From Candidatus Poribacteria bacterium (GTDB lineage: Bacteria; Poribacteria; WGA-4E; WGA-3G): 64,000 nucleotides of DNA. Shown here piece by piece: positions 25,278 through 33,576 of the stretch (position 1 is the first letter of the stretch; the number at the start of each line of letters is the position of its first letter). The notes under the pieces are model-generated. The model was not told the origin of the DNA, made no database searches, and worked only from the letters and a program-made list of their open reading frames with translations. The stretch lies in NCBI GenBank assembly GCA_958295815.1, contig OY282374.1:2748856-2812855 (forward strand). Reading direction: 5' to 3'. Made by a program: the position numbers and the translations under genes.

Positions 25278-26612
25278 TTACGCCAAGAAGGTTATGCTAC
25301 CCGATGCTTCTCTGCCTTGCCAGACTGCGCCTGTTGGATACGTGTGGCTCTCTACGAAGTCAGGGGACATTTCAAGTCCCCAACCGGGAACTGTTGGGGT
25401 AACATAGGCACCGTTGCTGACCTGTATCGGATGCAAGAAGACCTCTTCTTGGAGGAAATTGAGGTATTCAACGACCTGTGTTTCTGAATGCGCGGCAACA
25501 CATACCTGATCCCAGATGGCGTAGTGTTGAATCATGTTGCATAAACCGATGCCGCCGCCGTGTGGACAGACGGGGATATTATACTTCGCTGCCATTAGGA
25601 TAACTCCCAAGACATCGTTGACGCCGCCTAACCGGGTTGCATCAATTTGACAGAATTGAATCGCTCCACTGGTTATCAACTGTTTGAAAATAACAGGCGA
25701 CGGGACCTGCTCTCCTGTTGCAACACCGATGCCGTATTTCTCTAAAGCACGTGCGATTTTCACAAAGCCGAGAACATCGTCCCGCGCTGTTGGTTCCTCA
25801 ATCCACGTCGGCTTGAACGCTACCAGCTCTTTCATATAGGCGATTGCTTCATCGACCCCCCAGATCTGGTTTGCGTCCAGCATCAAAAGTGCCTCTGCAC
25901 CAATTGCCTCACGGATGAAGGCGAGTCGTTTCTTATCAAAGTCCAAATCTTGCCCGACCTTCATTTTGAAGCAGTTAAGTCCTGCTGCTTTTACTTGATT
26001 TACCGTCTCGATAATCTGTTCGTCGGTTAAACCGAGCCATCCAGCGGTGGAATAGGCTTTCGGTCCCTGCTTACGGAGTGTCTGCTCGCGGGCTTCGCGG
26101 CTGTCCGAATGTGTGTTGAGAATCTCTGTTGCTTCATCAGGTGTTAGCGCATCGCGAAGGTATCGCCAGTCGATAGATTGGACAATTTTTTCTGGCGGTA
26201 AATCGACGAGGAGTTTCCAGAGCGGTTTATCGGCGAGTTTTGCCCAGACGTCCCACATGGCGTTGACAATGCTACCGACTGCCATTCGGTTAACCCCGTC
26301 TGCGAGCCAGCGCAATTGGTGGTGATCAATGAGAAGTCTGTGAAATTCTCCCGGATCCGCGACAAAGGTTTCTATGTCCATCCCGACAACGAGTTGCGCA
26401 AGGTCCTTGACCCCGTAAGCGATCCAGTCGTTTCCGGCACCGGCGGTGAAAGCGACTGAAATGCCGATATGTCCTGTGTCGGTCTCCAACGTTGTTAGGA
26501 CTGCAGAATAGTTTGGTTTTTTGTGGAAAGGGTCGGAACCGAGTAGTGTATCGGATGTAGGTACTCGTAGGTCGACGACGTTAACATTTTTGACTTTACC
26601 TGAAATTTGCAT
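25278..26612 (-). CDS. L-fuconate dehydratase-like protein (enolase superfamily, mandelate racemase type)
   Basis: A 444-residue enolase-superfamily dehydratase. The N-terminal RVPTSDTLLGSDPFHKKPNY strongly resembles L-fuconate dehydratase (FucD/ENOSF1). Catalytic features: CFKMKVGQ with the Lys base, metal ligands LMLDANQIW, WIEEPTARDD and ATGEQVPSP, and later FCQIDATRLGG and VCPHGGGIGL. It should remove water from a sugar acid such as L-fuconate to give the 2-keto-3-deoxy acid. I chose ATG 26612 with ribosome site AAAAAGGATCA. The frame continues to 26753, but that part is translated MITE-like repeat. The aldolase at 23530 could use its product. Confidence 0.9.
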   Translation of the reverse strand: MQISGKVKNVNVVDLRVPTSDTLLGSDPFHKKPNYSAVLTTLETDTGHIGISVAFTAGAGNDWIAYGVKDLAQLVVGMDIETFVADPGEFHRLLIDHHQLRWLADGVNRMAVGSIVNAMWDVWAKLADKPLWKLLVDLPPEKIVQSIDWRYLRDALTPDEATEILNTHSDSREAREQTLRKQGPKAYSTAGWLGLTDEQIIETVNQVKAAGLNCFKMKVGQDLDFDKKRLAFIREAIGAEALLMLDANQIWGVDEAIAYMKELVAFKPTWIEEPTARDDVLGFVKIARALEKYGIGVATGEQVPSPVIFKQLITSGAIQFCQIDATRLGGVNDVLGVILMAAKYNIPVCPHGGGIGLCNMIQHYAIWDQVCVAAHSETQVVEYLNFLQEEVFLHPIQVSNGAYVTPTVPGWGLEMSPDFVESHTYPTGAVWQGREASGSITFLA

Positions 26613-26660
26613 ATTTGGTTTGATCCTTTTTGTATGGTGAATATAATATCCAAAGTCGCC

Positions 26661-26861
26661 ATAGTGTATCTCATAAATAGTCAAGGGTATTGTGCAGGTA
26701 AAAGAACCCCCTAAATCCCCCTTATCAGGATAGTGTATCTCATAAATAGTCAAGGGTATTGGGCAGGTAAAAGAACCCCCTAAATCCCCCTTATCAGGGG
26801 GACTGGCAAAATATCCGTTGATAGGTGATATACAAACTGGTCTTTATGAGATAAGTTCTAT
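26661..26861. mobile_element. MITE-like element with TIRs TATCTCATAAA and an internal 69-base direct duplication
   Basis: Left TATCTCATAAA at 26667-26677 and right TTTATGAGATA at 26843-26853 are perfect inverted repeats. The left half (from ATAGTGTATCTC, with GGTAAAAGAACCCCCTAAAT) is present twice, at 26661 and 26730, differing by one base (TGTGCAGG and TGGGCAGG). The core CCCCCTAAAT ... TTATCAGGGGGACT is the same as in the other MITE-like elements. It lies in the upstream region of the dehydratase gene. Confidence 0.7.
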
Positions 26862-27019
26862 AATGTTTGAATTTAACATGCGATTTTTGCATCTATTATG
26901 AAGGCATTTGTGTTTGTTGTCAACTTCCATGGTCAGATGTTGGGATTTTCAGAACTTGTATACCTGACATACAAATATTGATGATTTGTTGAAAAAAAAT
27001 TCATTTTTTGCAGGTTGCA

Positions 27020-27028
27020 TGATATAAT
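27020..27028 (+). promoter_or_regulatory. Extended -10 promoter for the cobalamin adenosyltransferase gene
   Basis: TGATATAAT (TGn + perfect TATAAT) at 27020-27028, about 95 bases before the ATG. No clear -35 at the usual distance, which is acceptable for an extended -10 promoter. Confidence 0.5.
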
Positions 27029-27121
27029 GCAGTTTTGTACACGTATTAATTGCGACGCATTGTATCATAAATTATAACTTAATATGATACTCTAAGTCGC
27101 GCTTTCGATTAGAAAATAAAT

Positions 27122-27664
27122 ATGAAAATTTATACTAAATTTGGTGATTCTGGAGAAACCGCGCTATACGGCGGAACAAGGTTAGGGAAAGATGCTCTAC
27201 AATTTGAGGCGATTGGCACTGTTGATGAACTGAATGCCCATATCGGTTATGCGGGGACGTTGATTGACGATCCCGATCTTTCGGAACTGATAGCAAGGAT
27301 CCAAAATCACCTGTTCGCAGTCGGGTCGGACTTGGCAACGCCAACCACTCATTCAAAAGCCTCTGAAATGCGAATATCAGGGGATTTCACGACAGAGATG
27401 GAGACTGCGATAGACACGCTTTCTGAGGAGCTTCCACCTCTCAGGAATTTTATTTTGCCGGGTGGATGTCCTGCCGGTGCTATTTTACACATTGCGCGGG
27501 TCGTATGCCGTCGAAGTGAACGTTGTGTCGTTCGGCTCGCACATGAAACAGAAGTTAATACAGAGATACTTCGGAGTTTAAATAGGCTCTCAGATCTCCT
27601 GTTTGTTCTTGCACGTACGGTAAACTGTCGTGCGAACGCTCCGGAACCGATTTGGGAATCGTAG
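27122..27664 (+). CDS. PduO-type cob(I)alamin adenosyltransferase
   Basis: A 180-residue ATP:cob(I)alamin adenosyltransferase of the PduO/MMAB type, which attaches the 5'-deoxyadenosyl group to reduced cobalamin to give coenzyme B12. The ATP-binding N-terminus has KIYTKFGDSGETALYGGTR. EAIGTVDELNAHIG, FILPGGCPAGAILHIAR and VCRRSERCVVRL are the family blocks, followed by LNRLSDLLFVLAR. This full set makes it one of the most certain calls. It stands alone, before a REP array, so it probably serves B12-dependent mutases elsewhere in the genome. Confidence 0.96.
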   Translation: MKIYTKFGDSGETALYGGTRLGKDALQFEAIGTVDELNAHIGYAGTLIDDPDLSELIARIQNHLFAVGSDLATPTTHSKASEMRISGDFTTEMETAIDTLSEELPPLRNFILPGGCPAGAILHIARVVCRRSERCVVRLAHETEVNTEILRSLNRLSDLLFVLARTVNCRANAPEPIWES

Positions 27665-27710
27665 ATTCTTGGGGATTTTCCAGTTGATGTGTATGTGACG
27701 GTCAGACTGT

Positions 27711-27933
27711 TACGGCACACGGAGTGTGTCTACTACTTTATATAAGTGTGTCTTCTACTTTATATACCTGTTACGGAGAACCCACGGAGTGTGTCTACTA
27801 CTTTATTACCTGTTACGGAGAACCCACGGAGTGTGTCTACTACTTTTAATCAGCTCACGACGGCACACGGAGTGTGCCTACTACTTTTAATCAGCTCACG
27901 ACGGCACACGGAGTGTGCCTACTACTTTATATA
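27711..27933. repeat. GGCACAC-hairpin repeat array A
   Basis: Five copies of the CGGAGTG(T)GTxTACTACTTT unit plus one degenerate remnant (AGTGTGTCTTCTACTTTATA). Three are ACGGCACACGGAGTGTGxCT and two are ACGGAGAACCCACGGAGTGT variants. The full copies fold as GGCACAC - GGA - GTGTGCC. Spacers (TTAATCAGCTCACGA, TATACCTGTT) are also repeated. It lies just upstream of the WD40 gene start. Confidence 0.88.
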
Positions 27934-27957
27934 CATAGAAAGGAATTAATATTTAAT

Positions 27958-30636
27958 TTGAAGACAATATTTAGAGACCCAGTTTTTTGTAAGGGATTGC
28001 GAATCTCGATTTTAGTCATGTTTGTGTTCTGCATGCTCTGGCTACCGAGTGCTGCTGCACAAGACCATCAAGATTTGACGGCGTGGAGTTTACCAGAAGG
28101 TGCGGAAACACGGCTCGGAACTGGATGGCTAACGAATGCGGCATCTTCCTTCTCGTTAGGCACTGATCCTAATAAGCGGACCCGCCTTCATCCGGGTTGG
28201 CTAACGAACGGTGCTCCATCCCCTGATGGAAAGCGGATGGCGGTAGCGAGTTCAATCGGTGTTTGGATTTATGATACCGAATCAGGTGAAGAGTTGAATC
28301 TTCTAAAACCGGAAACGGCTGCTTACATCGTGGTGGCAGCGTACAGCCCTGACGGGAAAACTGTCGTAGGGGGCAGCATAGATGGACAAGTGTCCTTATG
28401 GGACGCAGAGACGGGAGATCTTAAAAACACACTTATCGGACACCAGAACGGGGTCTATACGGTCACTTTCAGCCCTGACGGGAAACTGATAGCAAGTGCT
28501 GGATGGGATGAGAATGTGCGACTGTGGGATGCTAAAACGGGAAATCCGATCAGAGTTCTTAGGGGACACACCGCTGATATATTCAGTTTAAATTTCAGTC
28601 CTGACGGGACTACGCTCGTCAGTGGTAGTGCAGACGATACTGTTCGTCTCTGGAACGTTGCAACAGGGAAGACCATCAGAGACTTTAAAGCCCCGCCACC
28701 GGTCTTCGATGCGCATACGGAGAATGTGTTGAGCGTGCGTTTTAGTCCTGATGGCAAAACCGTTGCGACCTCGAGTGAGGACAAGTTGATTCGGATCTGG
28801 AGTGCTGAAACGGGAGACCTCCAAGCCGAACTTTCAGATCATACGTGGTATGTTACGAGTGTGAATTTCAGTCCGGACGGTGCAACCCTCGTTAGTGCAA
28901 GCCTTGACAACACAATCCGGCTCTGGGATACTACTTCGTGGGAACTCAAAACCACCTTCACAGGTCACACAGACGGGGTTTTACAGGCATATTTTAGTGC
29001 TGATGGAAAAACCATTACGAGTGTGGCACGGGATTACAGTGTCCGAGAGTGGGATGTTGAGAACGGAGCGGAATTGCGTTCCTTTGACGTCACAGGTAGC
29101 CAAGAGGTATTCAGAGCAGTCAGCTTCAGCCCGGATGGTAGAACCCTCGCTACAGGAGGCTCTGACGGCACAGTTGCGCTGTGGGATACCGACACTTGGG
29201 CACTGAAATCCGATCTCATGCCGGTCCACCCGCTTCTCACTGCACATCTTGACGGTGTCTATGCCCTGAGTTTCAGCCCCGACGGTAAACTGCTCGCAAG
29301 TGCCGGATGGGACGAAAGGGTTCGGTTGTGGGAGGTAGAAACGGGAAATCATGTATATTCCTTTTTAGGTCATACGGCTGACATATACGGTTTGAGTTTC
29401 ACGCCAGATGGCAAAACGCTTATCAGTGTCAGTGAGGATGACTCTATCAGGATCTGGGATGTCGAAATCCTACAGCCTAAAGGTTTCTTCAGAGGGCATA
29501 CAGATGATGTAACGGCTGTGAGTATCAGCCCGGATGGTAACACGGTTGCGACTGCGAGTCTTGATAAAACGGTCCGACTTTGGGCTACTGAGACGGGCTC
29601 CCTCAAACGAACGCTCCGACATCCGTGGTTCGTGAAGAGCGTGGATTTCAATGCAGATGGCAGCATTCTCGCAACCGGCAATGCGGACAATACCGTGCAG
29701 CTATGGAACGCTCTGACTGGAGATCACATAGCAACATTGGTGGGACACACAGACGATGTCACAGCAGTGACTTTCAGTCCGGATGGTGCCACTGTTGCCA
29801 GTGCGAGTTGGGATAAGACAGTCCGACTCTGGGATACAGAAACGGAAACTCTCCAAACGACGCTTATTGGGCACTCGGAGTGGGTTGAAGGTGTGAGTTT
29901 CAGTCCAGATGGCACTATGCTCGCCAGCGCGAGTTGGGACGGTTCGGTGCTCCTGTGGGGGGTAATGTCTACCACACCGCCTGTATTAGAACCTGCGCTA
30001 TTGGCAGGCGATGTAAATGGAGATGGAACGCTCAACATCCAAGATTTGACACTCTTGGCTTCGCACTTTGGAGAAACGGGTGCATCCCCTGCTGATCTGA
30101 ATGGCGATGGTAAGGTGGATATTCAAGACCTCGTCTTAGCGGCAAATGCTTTTGCAAATAGTGGTGCAGCACCTGCTCTACACGCACACAGTGCCTATTG
30201 GGAAACCGTAGCGACGGAGCAGCTGACCGCTGCTGAAGTCCAAGCCTGGATCACACAAGCCCGACATGCTGGACTGTTTGCAGTCCCCACTTATCGAAGA
30301 GGGATTCAGGTTCTACAACAGCTTTTAGCGGCATTGCAGCCTAAAGAGACTGTGCTATTGGCGAATTATCCGAACCCGTTCAATCCAGAGACGTGGATAC
30401 CGTATCAACTTGCGACCTCTGCCGATGTGACGCTGCGTATCTATGCTGCAAGTGGTGCGTTGGTGCGTATAATGACATTAGGTCATCAGTCTGCTGGCTT
30501 GTATGAAAGTCGGAGTCGTGCCGCCTATTGGGACGGCAGGAATGAACTCGGAGAGTCGGTAGCGAGTGGTGTGTATTTCTATACGCTGACTGCTGGTGAC
30601 TTTACTGCTACCCGAAAGATGTTGATACTTAAGTAA
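27958..30636 (+). CDS. Secreted 14-repeat WD40 protein with dockerin and FlgD-like C-terminal domain
   Basis: An exported protein of about 892 residues. The chosen start is TTG at 27958, giving the signal MKTIFRDPVFCKGLRIS + hydrophobic run + PSAAAQ. AGGA lies 13 bases before it. The frame also continues upstream into REP array A. Fourteen WD40 repeats (FSPDG-x-xLASxS-D-xVRLWD) span residues about 75-680, enough for two seven-bladed propellers, and copies 3-4 closely resemble copies 9-10. A dockerin follows (DVNGDGTLNIQDL, DLNGDGKVDIQDL), then a linker, then NYPNPFNPETWIPYQLA to RKMLILK at the C-terminus. It is a partner type to the cohesin-bearing protein at 16.8 kb. Confidence 0.9.
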   Translation: MKTIFRDPVFCKGLRISILVMFVFCMLWLPSAAAQDHQDLTAWSLPEGAETRLGTGWLTNAASSFSLGTDPNKRTRLHPGWLTNGAPSPDGKRMAVASSIGVWIYDTESGEELNLLKPETAAYIVVAAYSPDGKTVVGGSIDGQVSLWDAETGDLKNTLIGHQNGVYTVTFSPDGKLIASAGWDENVRLWDAKTGNPIRVLRGHTADIFSLNFSPDGTTLVSGSADDTVRLWNVATGKTIRDFKAPPPVFDAHTENVLSVRFSPDGKTVATSSEDKLIRIWSAETGDLQAELSDHTWYVTSVNFSPDGATLVSASLDNTIRLWDTTSWELKTTFTGHTDGVLQAYFSADGKTITSVARDYSVREWDVENGAELRSFDVTGSQEVFRAVSFSPDGRTLATGGSDGTVALWDTDTWALKSDLMPVHPLLTAHLDGVYALSFSPDGKLLASAGWDERVRLWEVETGNHVYSFLGHTADIYGLSFTPDGKTLISVSEDDSIRIWDVEILQPKGFFRGHTDDVTAVSISPDGNTVATASLDKTVRLWATETGSLKRTLRHPWFVKSVDFNADGSILATGNADNTVQLWNALTGDHIATLVGHTDDVTAVTFSPDGATVASASWDKTVRLWDTETETLQTTLIGHSEWVEGVSFSPDGTMLASASWDGSVLLWGVMSTTPPVLEPALLAGDVNGDGTLNIQDLTLLASHFGETGASPADLNGDGKVDIQDLVLAANAFANSGAAPALHAHSAYWETVATEQLTAAEVQAWITQARHAGLFAVPTYRRGIQVLQQLLAALQPKETVLLANYPNPFNPETWIPYQLATSADVTLRIYAASGALVRIMTLGHQSAGLYESRSRAAYWDGRNELGESVASGVYFYTLTAGDFTATRKMLILK

Positions 30637-30655
30637 TGAAGGAAACGGGTCTGTT

Positions 30656-30943
30656 ACGGCACACGGAGTGTGCCTACTACTTTTAATCAACTCACGACGG
30701 CACACGGAGTCCAACCTACAGTACTGTTACGGCACACGGAGTGTGCCTACTACTTTTAATCAGCTCACGACGGCACACGGAGTGTGTCTACTACCTTTAA
30801 TCGAGTTCACGACGGCACACGGAGTGTGCCTACTACCTTTAATCGAGCTCACGACGGCACACGGAGTGTGTCTACTACTTTTAATCGAGCTCACACACGA
30901 CGGCACACGGAGTGTGCCTACTACTTTTAATCAACTCACGTTA
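30656..30943. repeat. GGCACAC-hairpin repeat array B
   Basis: Seven copies of ACGGCACACGGAGTGTGxCT (one replaced by GTCCAACCTACAGTA after CGGAG), separated by CTACTACTTTTAATC(A/G)A(G)CTCACG-like spacers of about 20 bases. It lies between the WD40 gene and the lipoprotein gene. Confidence 0.9.
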
Positions 30944-31009
30944 GAATACTGAATGGCGTAGGTTTTCATAAGTCCTATCCATTTATTATTATTATAAGGA
31001 GATGAAACA

Positions 31010-31768
31010 ATGATTTTGAGATTAGCGAATTTGTCTTTGATACTTCTCATCGCACTTATTGCACTGGCGGGTTGTGACAGGGCACAAAGAATGGTGACAG
31101 ATAGCGTGCCTGAAGATGAAACTATGACCGATATCCCAGAAGGGACGCCAGTAAAGATAGTCTTGTTAATTGACTACCCAGAGGGTGCGAAGGATGCTTA
31201 TATTGCGTGGGTGGCATCCGTTGTTCCAATACTGCAAGCCCCTGAAGAAATTGTTCGGATCAGGTCCTACGACAATACTGAGCCAGATATGAGTCCTAAC
31301 CGACTCGTTGAGTATGATTTTAATAGTTTTCTTGATGCGGCGACCTATTTGAACCGCCCAGAGATCGCTGCCATTCTCGAAGACATACCGAATCACTCAA
31401 GCGACGTAACCGTACACACATTTATCCAACGTTCTGACTATGCCAAAGGCGAGGAAGGCAATTGGATGATTAAAGGTGTCTATCTTATTGACTACCCGCT
31501 TGGTGGAAAACAAGCATATCTGGACTGGCTTGATTCTGTTTCCGCAGCGATCATTGGGCCTCCGCAGTTGAAAGCGGTCGCCTCTTATGATAACTATTAC
31601 GGTGAATCTCCACACCGGTTTGTTGAGATGGAGTTTGCCAGCCAAGAAGATGTCGAGGCTTATGAGCAATTGGAAGATATACAGGCTATTGAGGAGGAGT
31701 TTGATAAACGTGCGGGCAGCTGGGCACTGCATATATTTGAGTTACGTTATGATTACATCAACGAATAA
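31010..31768 (+). CDS. Lipoprotein with two copies of an unrecognised domain
   Basis: A 252-residue lipoprotein: signal MILRLANLSLILLIALIALAGC, with the lipobox LAGC at Cys22. Two similar halves follow. The first (about residues 50-135) has LLIDYPEGAKDAYIAWVASV, IRSYDN, PNRLVEYDF, AATYLNRPEIAAIL. The second (about 152-245) has YLIDYPLGGKQAYLDWLDSV, VASYDN, PHRFVEMEF, AYEQLEDIQAI. The shape recalls a ferredoxin-like or ABM-type dimeric alpha-beta fold, but I do not name a family. It is probably anchored in the outer or inner membrane. Ribosome site ATAAGGAGATGAAACA. A MITE-like element and a terminator follow. Confidence 0.78.
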   Translation: MILRLANLSLILLIALIALAGCDRAQRMVTDSVPEDETMTDIPEGTPVKIVLLIDYPEGAKDAYIAWVASVVPILQAPEEIVRIRSYDNTEPDMSPNRLVEYDFNSFLDAATYLNRPEIAAILEDIPNHSSDVTVHTFIQRSDYAKGEEGNWMIKGVYLIDYPLGGKQAYLDWLDSVSAAIIGPPQLKAVASYDNYYGESPHRFVEMEFASQEDVEAYEQLEDIQAIEEEFDKRAGSWALHIFELRYDYINE

Positions 31769-31778
31769 TATTTCATAC

Positions 31779-31964
31779 AGAACTTACGCAAATTGAACAG
31801 AGAAAGAAGACATTTTGCTGAAAAGTGGGTGTTTCGTTGTAGTTAACCCCCTAAAGAATCAGAATCAACGGTATGAAGCCCGTGCGGGCTTCCCCGGGTA
31901 TGAATGCCGTATGGCATTCCCCGCCCCTTATCAGGGGGACTTTAAGAGGAAATGTGTAAGTCCT
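31779..31964. mobile_element. MITE-like element with terminal inverted repeats, copy 2
   Basis: A 186-base element. Left AGAACTTACGCA (31779) and right TGTGTAAGTCCT (31964) pair as inverted repeats with two mismatches. It shares the lead-in AAATTGAACAGA, the CCCCCTAAAGAATCA core and GCCxxATGGCATTCCCCGCCCC with copies at 22368 and 61554. An extra inverted pair, GCCCGTGCGGGC, is present only here. Confidence 0.78.
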
Positions 31965-31985
31965 GTCATAGTTTTATGTTTTTGT

Positions 31986-32016
31986 AGGCGCGCTATCTTG
32001 GCGCGCCTCTCTTTTT
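31986..32016 (+). terminator. Rho-independent terminator (possibly bidirectional)
   Basis: AGGCGCGC (31986-31993) and GCGCGCCT (32001-32008), loop of 7 bases, then CTCTTTTTT. It ends the lipoprotein transcript and lies just before the stop of the convergent aldo/keto reductase gene. Confidence 0.82.
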
Positions 32017-32022
32017 TCCACC

Positions 32023-33009
32023 TTATCGGGCGGGTCCTGGTCCGCTGTGTTTCCTACCGAATGCCAAACTGTGTGGCTCCTCAAAGGGTCGAAACGGCAC
32101 CATATCCGCTATCTCCTGAAGTCGTTCTAACACCTCTGATGGCAAGGGACCTGCTTCAACGGAACGCACATTCTGTTCAACCTCCTCTACGGATCTCGCC
32201 CCAACCAGCACAGTAGATATATCGGGATTGGATATAACCATCCGTATACCCACCTCTGGAAGTGAGAGTCCGAGTTCATCCAAAAACCGATAGAGTGCTT
32301 TGAACTGTTCCTGACGTGGACGGCTAAGCCACCAAGCCCCTGTCTCCACTTCAGCATGTCGGCGAGACAACGCCCCTTGCTGTAAGGGTGCCCCGATTAC
32401 AATTCCCATATTCTGTCGTTTCGCTTCAGGAAAAATTGAGATTGCGGCTTCGCGCCAGAGCAGGCTATAGTTCTGCGCTGCCAGCACCACGTCGTAAACG
32501 CCTGTTGCCATAATCGCGGGTAGTTGATGTGCGGTTGTGCCACCTAATCCAGTGAAACGGACAATCCCTTCCTCTTTGAGTTCCGCTAACAACTCACAGA
32601 CAGGTCCATCAAAGGTTTCGTGGCTTGTCCACCAATCGTATTGTCCGGGACGATCGGGTTCATGCACCATCAAAATATCAATTGTATCCCTTTTCAGCAA
32701 ACGCAGACTCTCTTCAACCGACTGACGTAAGCGTTGTTTATCCTTCGGATCGAAAGGTTGGGGTCTACCACCAATTTTCGTGGAAAGATAGTGGTGCTGT
32801 AGCACGCCGTCCAAGGCTTCCCCAACGACTTCTTCACTGTCGGCATAGTTCGGTGCGGTATCAACGTAGTTGACACCAAGCTCTAAAGCGCGTCGGATAG
32901 CGTTGCACCCGTCAGCGCGATTCCTTCCGCCAGCTGTTGAAACAAAGAGTCCTCCCATTCCTAAAACACTCACTTCAAGTCCTGTTCGTCCGAGAATTCG
33001 TTTTTCCAT
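32023..33009 (-). CDS. Aldo/keto reductase family protein
   Basis: A 328-residue NAD(P)H-dependent reductase. MEKRILGRTGLEVSVLGMGG is a standard start, followed by NYVDTAPNYADSEEVVGEAL (catalytic Asp and Tyr), LSTKIG (Lys) and LMVHEPD (His). The C-terminal SNPDISTVLVGARSVEEVEQNV segment binds the cofactor. Substrate unknown. I chose ATG 33009 (AAAGGCGGAG before it), because the frame upstream to 33057 is a translated REP element. The 3' end abuts the terminator at 31986-32016. A second member of the family is at 49597. Confidence 0.92.
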   Translation of the reverse strand: MEKRILGRTGLEVSVLGMGGLFVSTAGGRNRADGCNAIRRALELGVNYVDTAPNYADSEEVVGEALDGVLQHHYLSTKIGGRPQPFDPKDKQRLRQSVEESLRLLKRDTIDILMVHEPDRPGQYDWWTSHETFDGPVCELLAELKEEGIVRFTGLGGTTAHQLPAIMATGVYDVVLAAQNYSLLWREAAISIFPEAKRQNMGIVIGAPLQQGALSRRHAEVETGAWWLSRPRQEQFKALYRFLDELGLSLPEVGIRMVISNPDISTVLVGARSVEEVEQNVRSVEAGPLPSEVLERLQEIADMVPFRPFEEPHSLAFGRKHSGPGPAR

Positions 33010-33023
33010 GGCTCCGCCTTTCC

Positions 33024-33285
33024 GCGTAAGAATCGGGGTTACAAACCCCTCCCACAAAGAGTAGATCTCATAATCTGAAAAGTTGATATATGATAGAACA
33101 GAGTTTACAATAGATGTTGGCTTGCGTAAGAATCGGGGTTATAAACCCCTCCCACAAAGAGCAGTCAGCAGTCAGTGGTCAGAAAGAATCGGGGTTACAA
33201 ACCTCTCCCACAAAGAGTAGATCTCATAATCTGAAAAGTTGATATATATGATAGAACAGAGTTTACAATAGATGTTGGCTTGCGT
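33024..33285. repeat. Duplicated block of about 100 bases carrying REP-like hairpins
   Basis: Bases 33024-33126 and 33184-33285 are near-identical: AAGAATCGGGGTTACAAACC hairpin, CACAAAGAGTAGATCTCATA, ATCTGAAAAGTTGATATATG and so on to ATGTTGGCTTGCGT. Between them is another REP hairpin and a CAGTCAGCAGTCAGTGGTCAG run. Confidence 0.88.
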
Positions 33286-33328
33286 CAATGTGTAATCAGG
33301 GTCATTTAGTTTTCCAGTAATTCTACGG

Positions 33329-33384
33329 GGATGCCCGAACTTGTTCGGGACACGATACAAGAACCCGAATAAATTCGGGCATCC
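33329..33384. repeat. Nested inverted repeat GGATGCCCGAA...TTCGGGCATCC
   Basis: Perfect outer arms GGATGCCCGAA (33329-33339) and TTCGGGCATCC (33374-33384), with inner hairpins CCCGAACTTGTTCGGG and CCCGAATAAATTCGGG. The text resembles the GACCCGAACAAACATxCGGAT pieces at 25180-25260. Confidence 0.75.
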
Positions 33385-33396
33385 GGATGTAAAAGG

Positions 33397-33446
33397 GTTA
33401 TAAGTTATAAGTTAAGAGTCGGGATTACAAATCCCTCCTACAGAAG
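33397..33446. repeat. TTATAAG repeats and REP-like hairpin
   Basis: GGTTATAAGTTATAAGTTAA then GAGTCGGGATTACAAATCCC and TCCTACAGAAG, the same composite unit as at 23.2-23.5 kb. Confidence 0.82.
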
Positions 33447-33476
33447 AATTAAACGTCGGCTCAAGGGAAAATTTGT

Positions 33477-33506
33477 TTGACACTGCCGGGTTATATGTGC
33501 TAAATT
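33477..33506 (+). promoter_or_regulatory. Promoter for the PhyH-Ldh-HAD operon
   Basis: TTGACA at 33477-33482, an 18-base spacer, and TGC-TAAATT (extended -10, 33501-33506), about 70 bases before the PhyH ATG. Confidence 0.65.
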
Positions 33507-33576
33507 GATTACCAAGGTTATTGAAACGATCTCACATCTTAACTCGAAACCTGTGGAGAATAGGAGGACAGGCGGT

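Noticed and set aside
30656..30943. CRISPR-like array (regular short repeats)
   Set aside because: Repeats are about 20 bases with similar, repeated spacers of 15-20 bases; no unique 30-base spacers, no cas genes, and units are palindromes with REP features.
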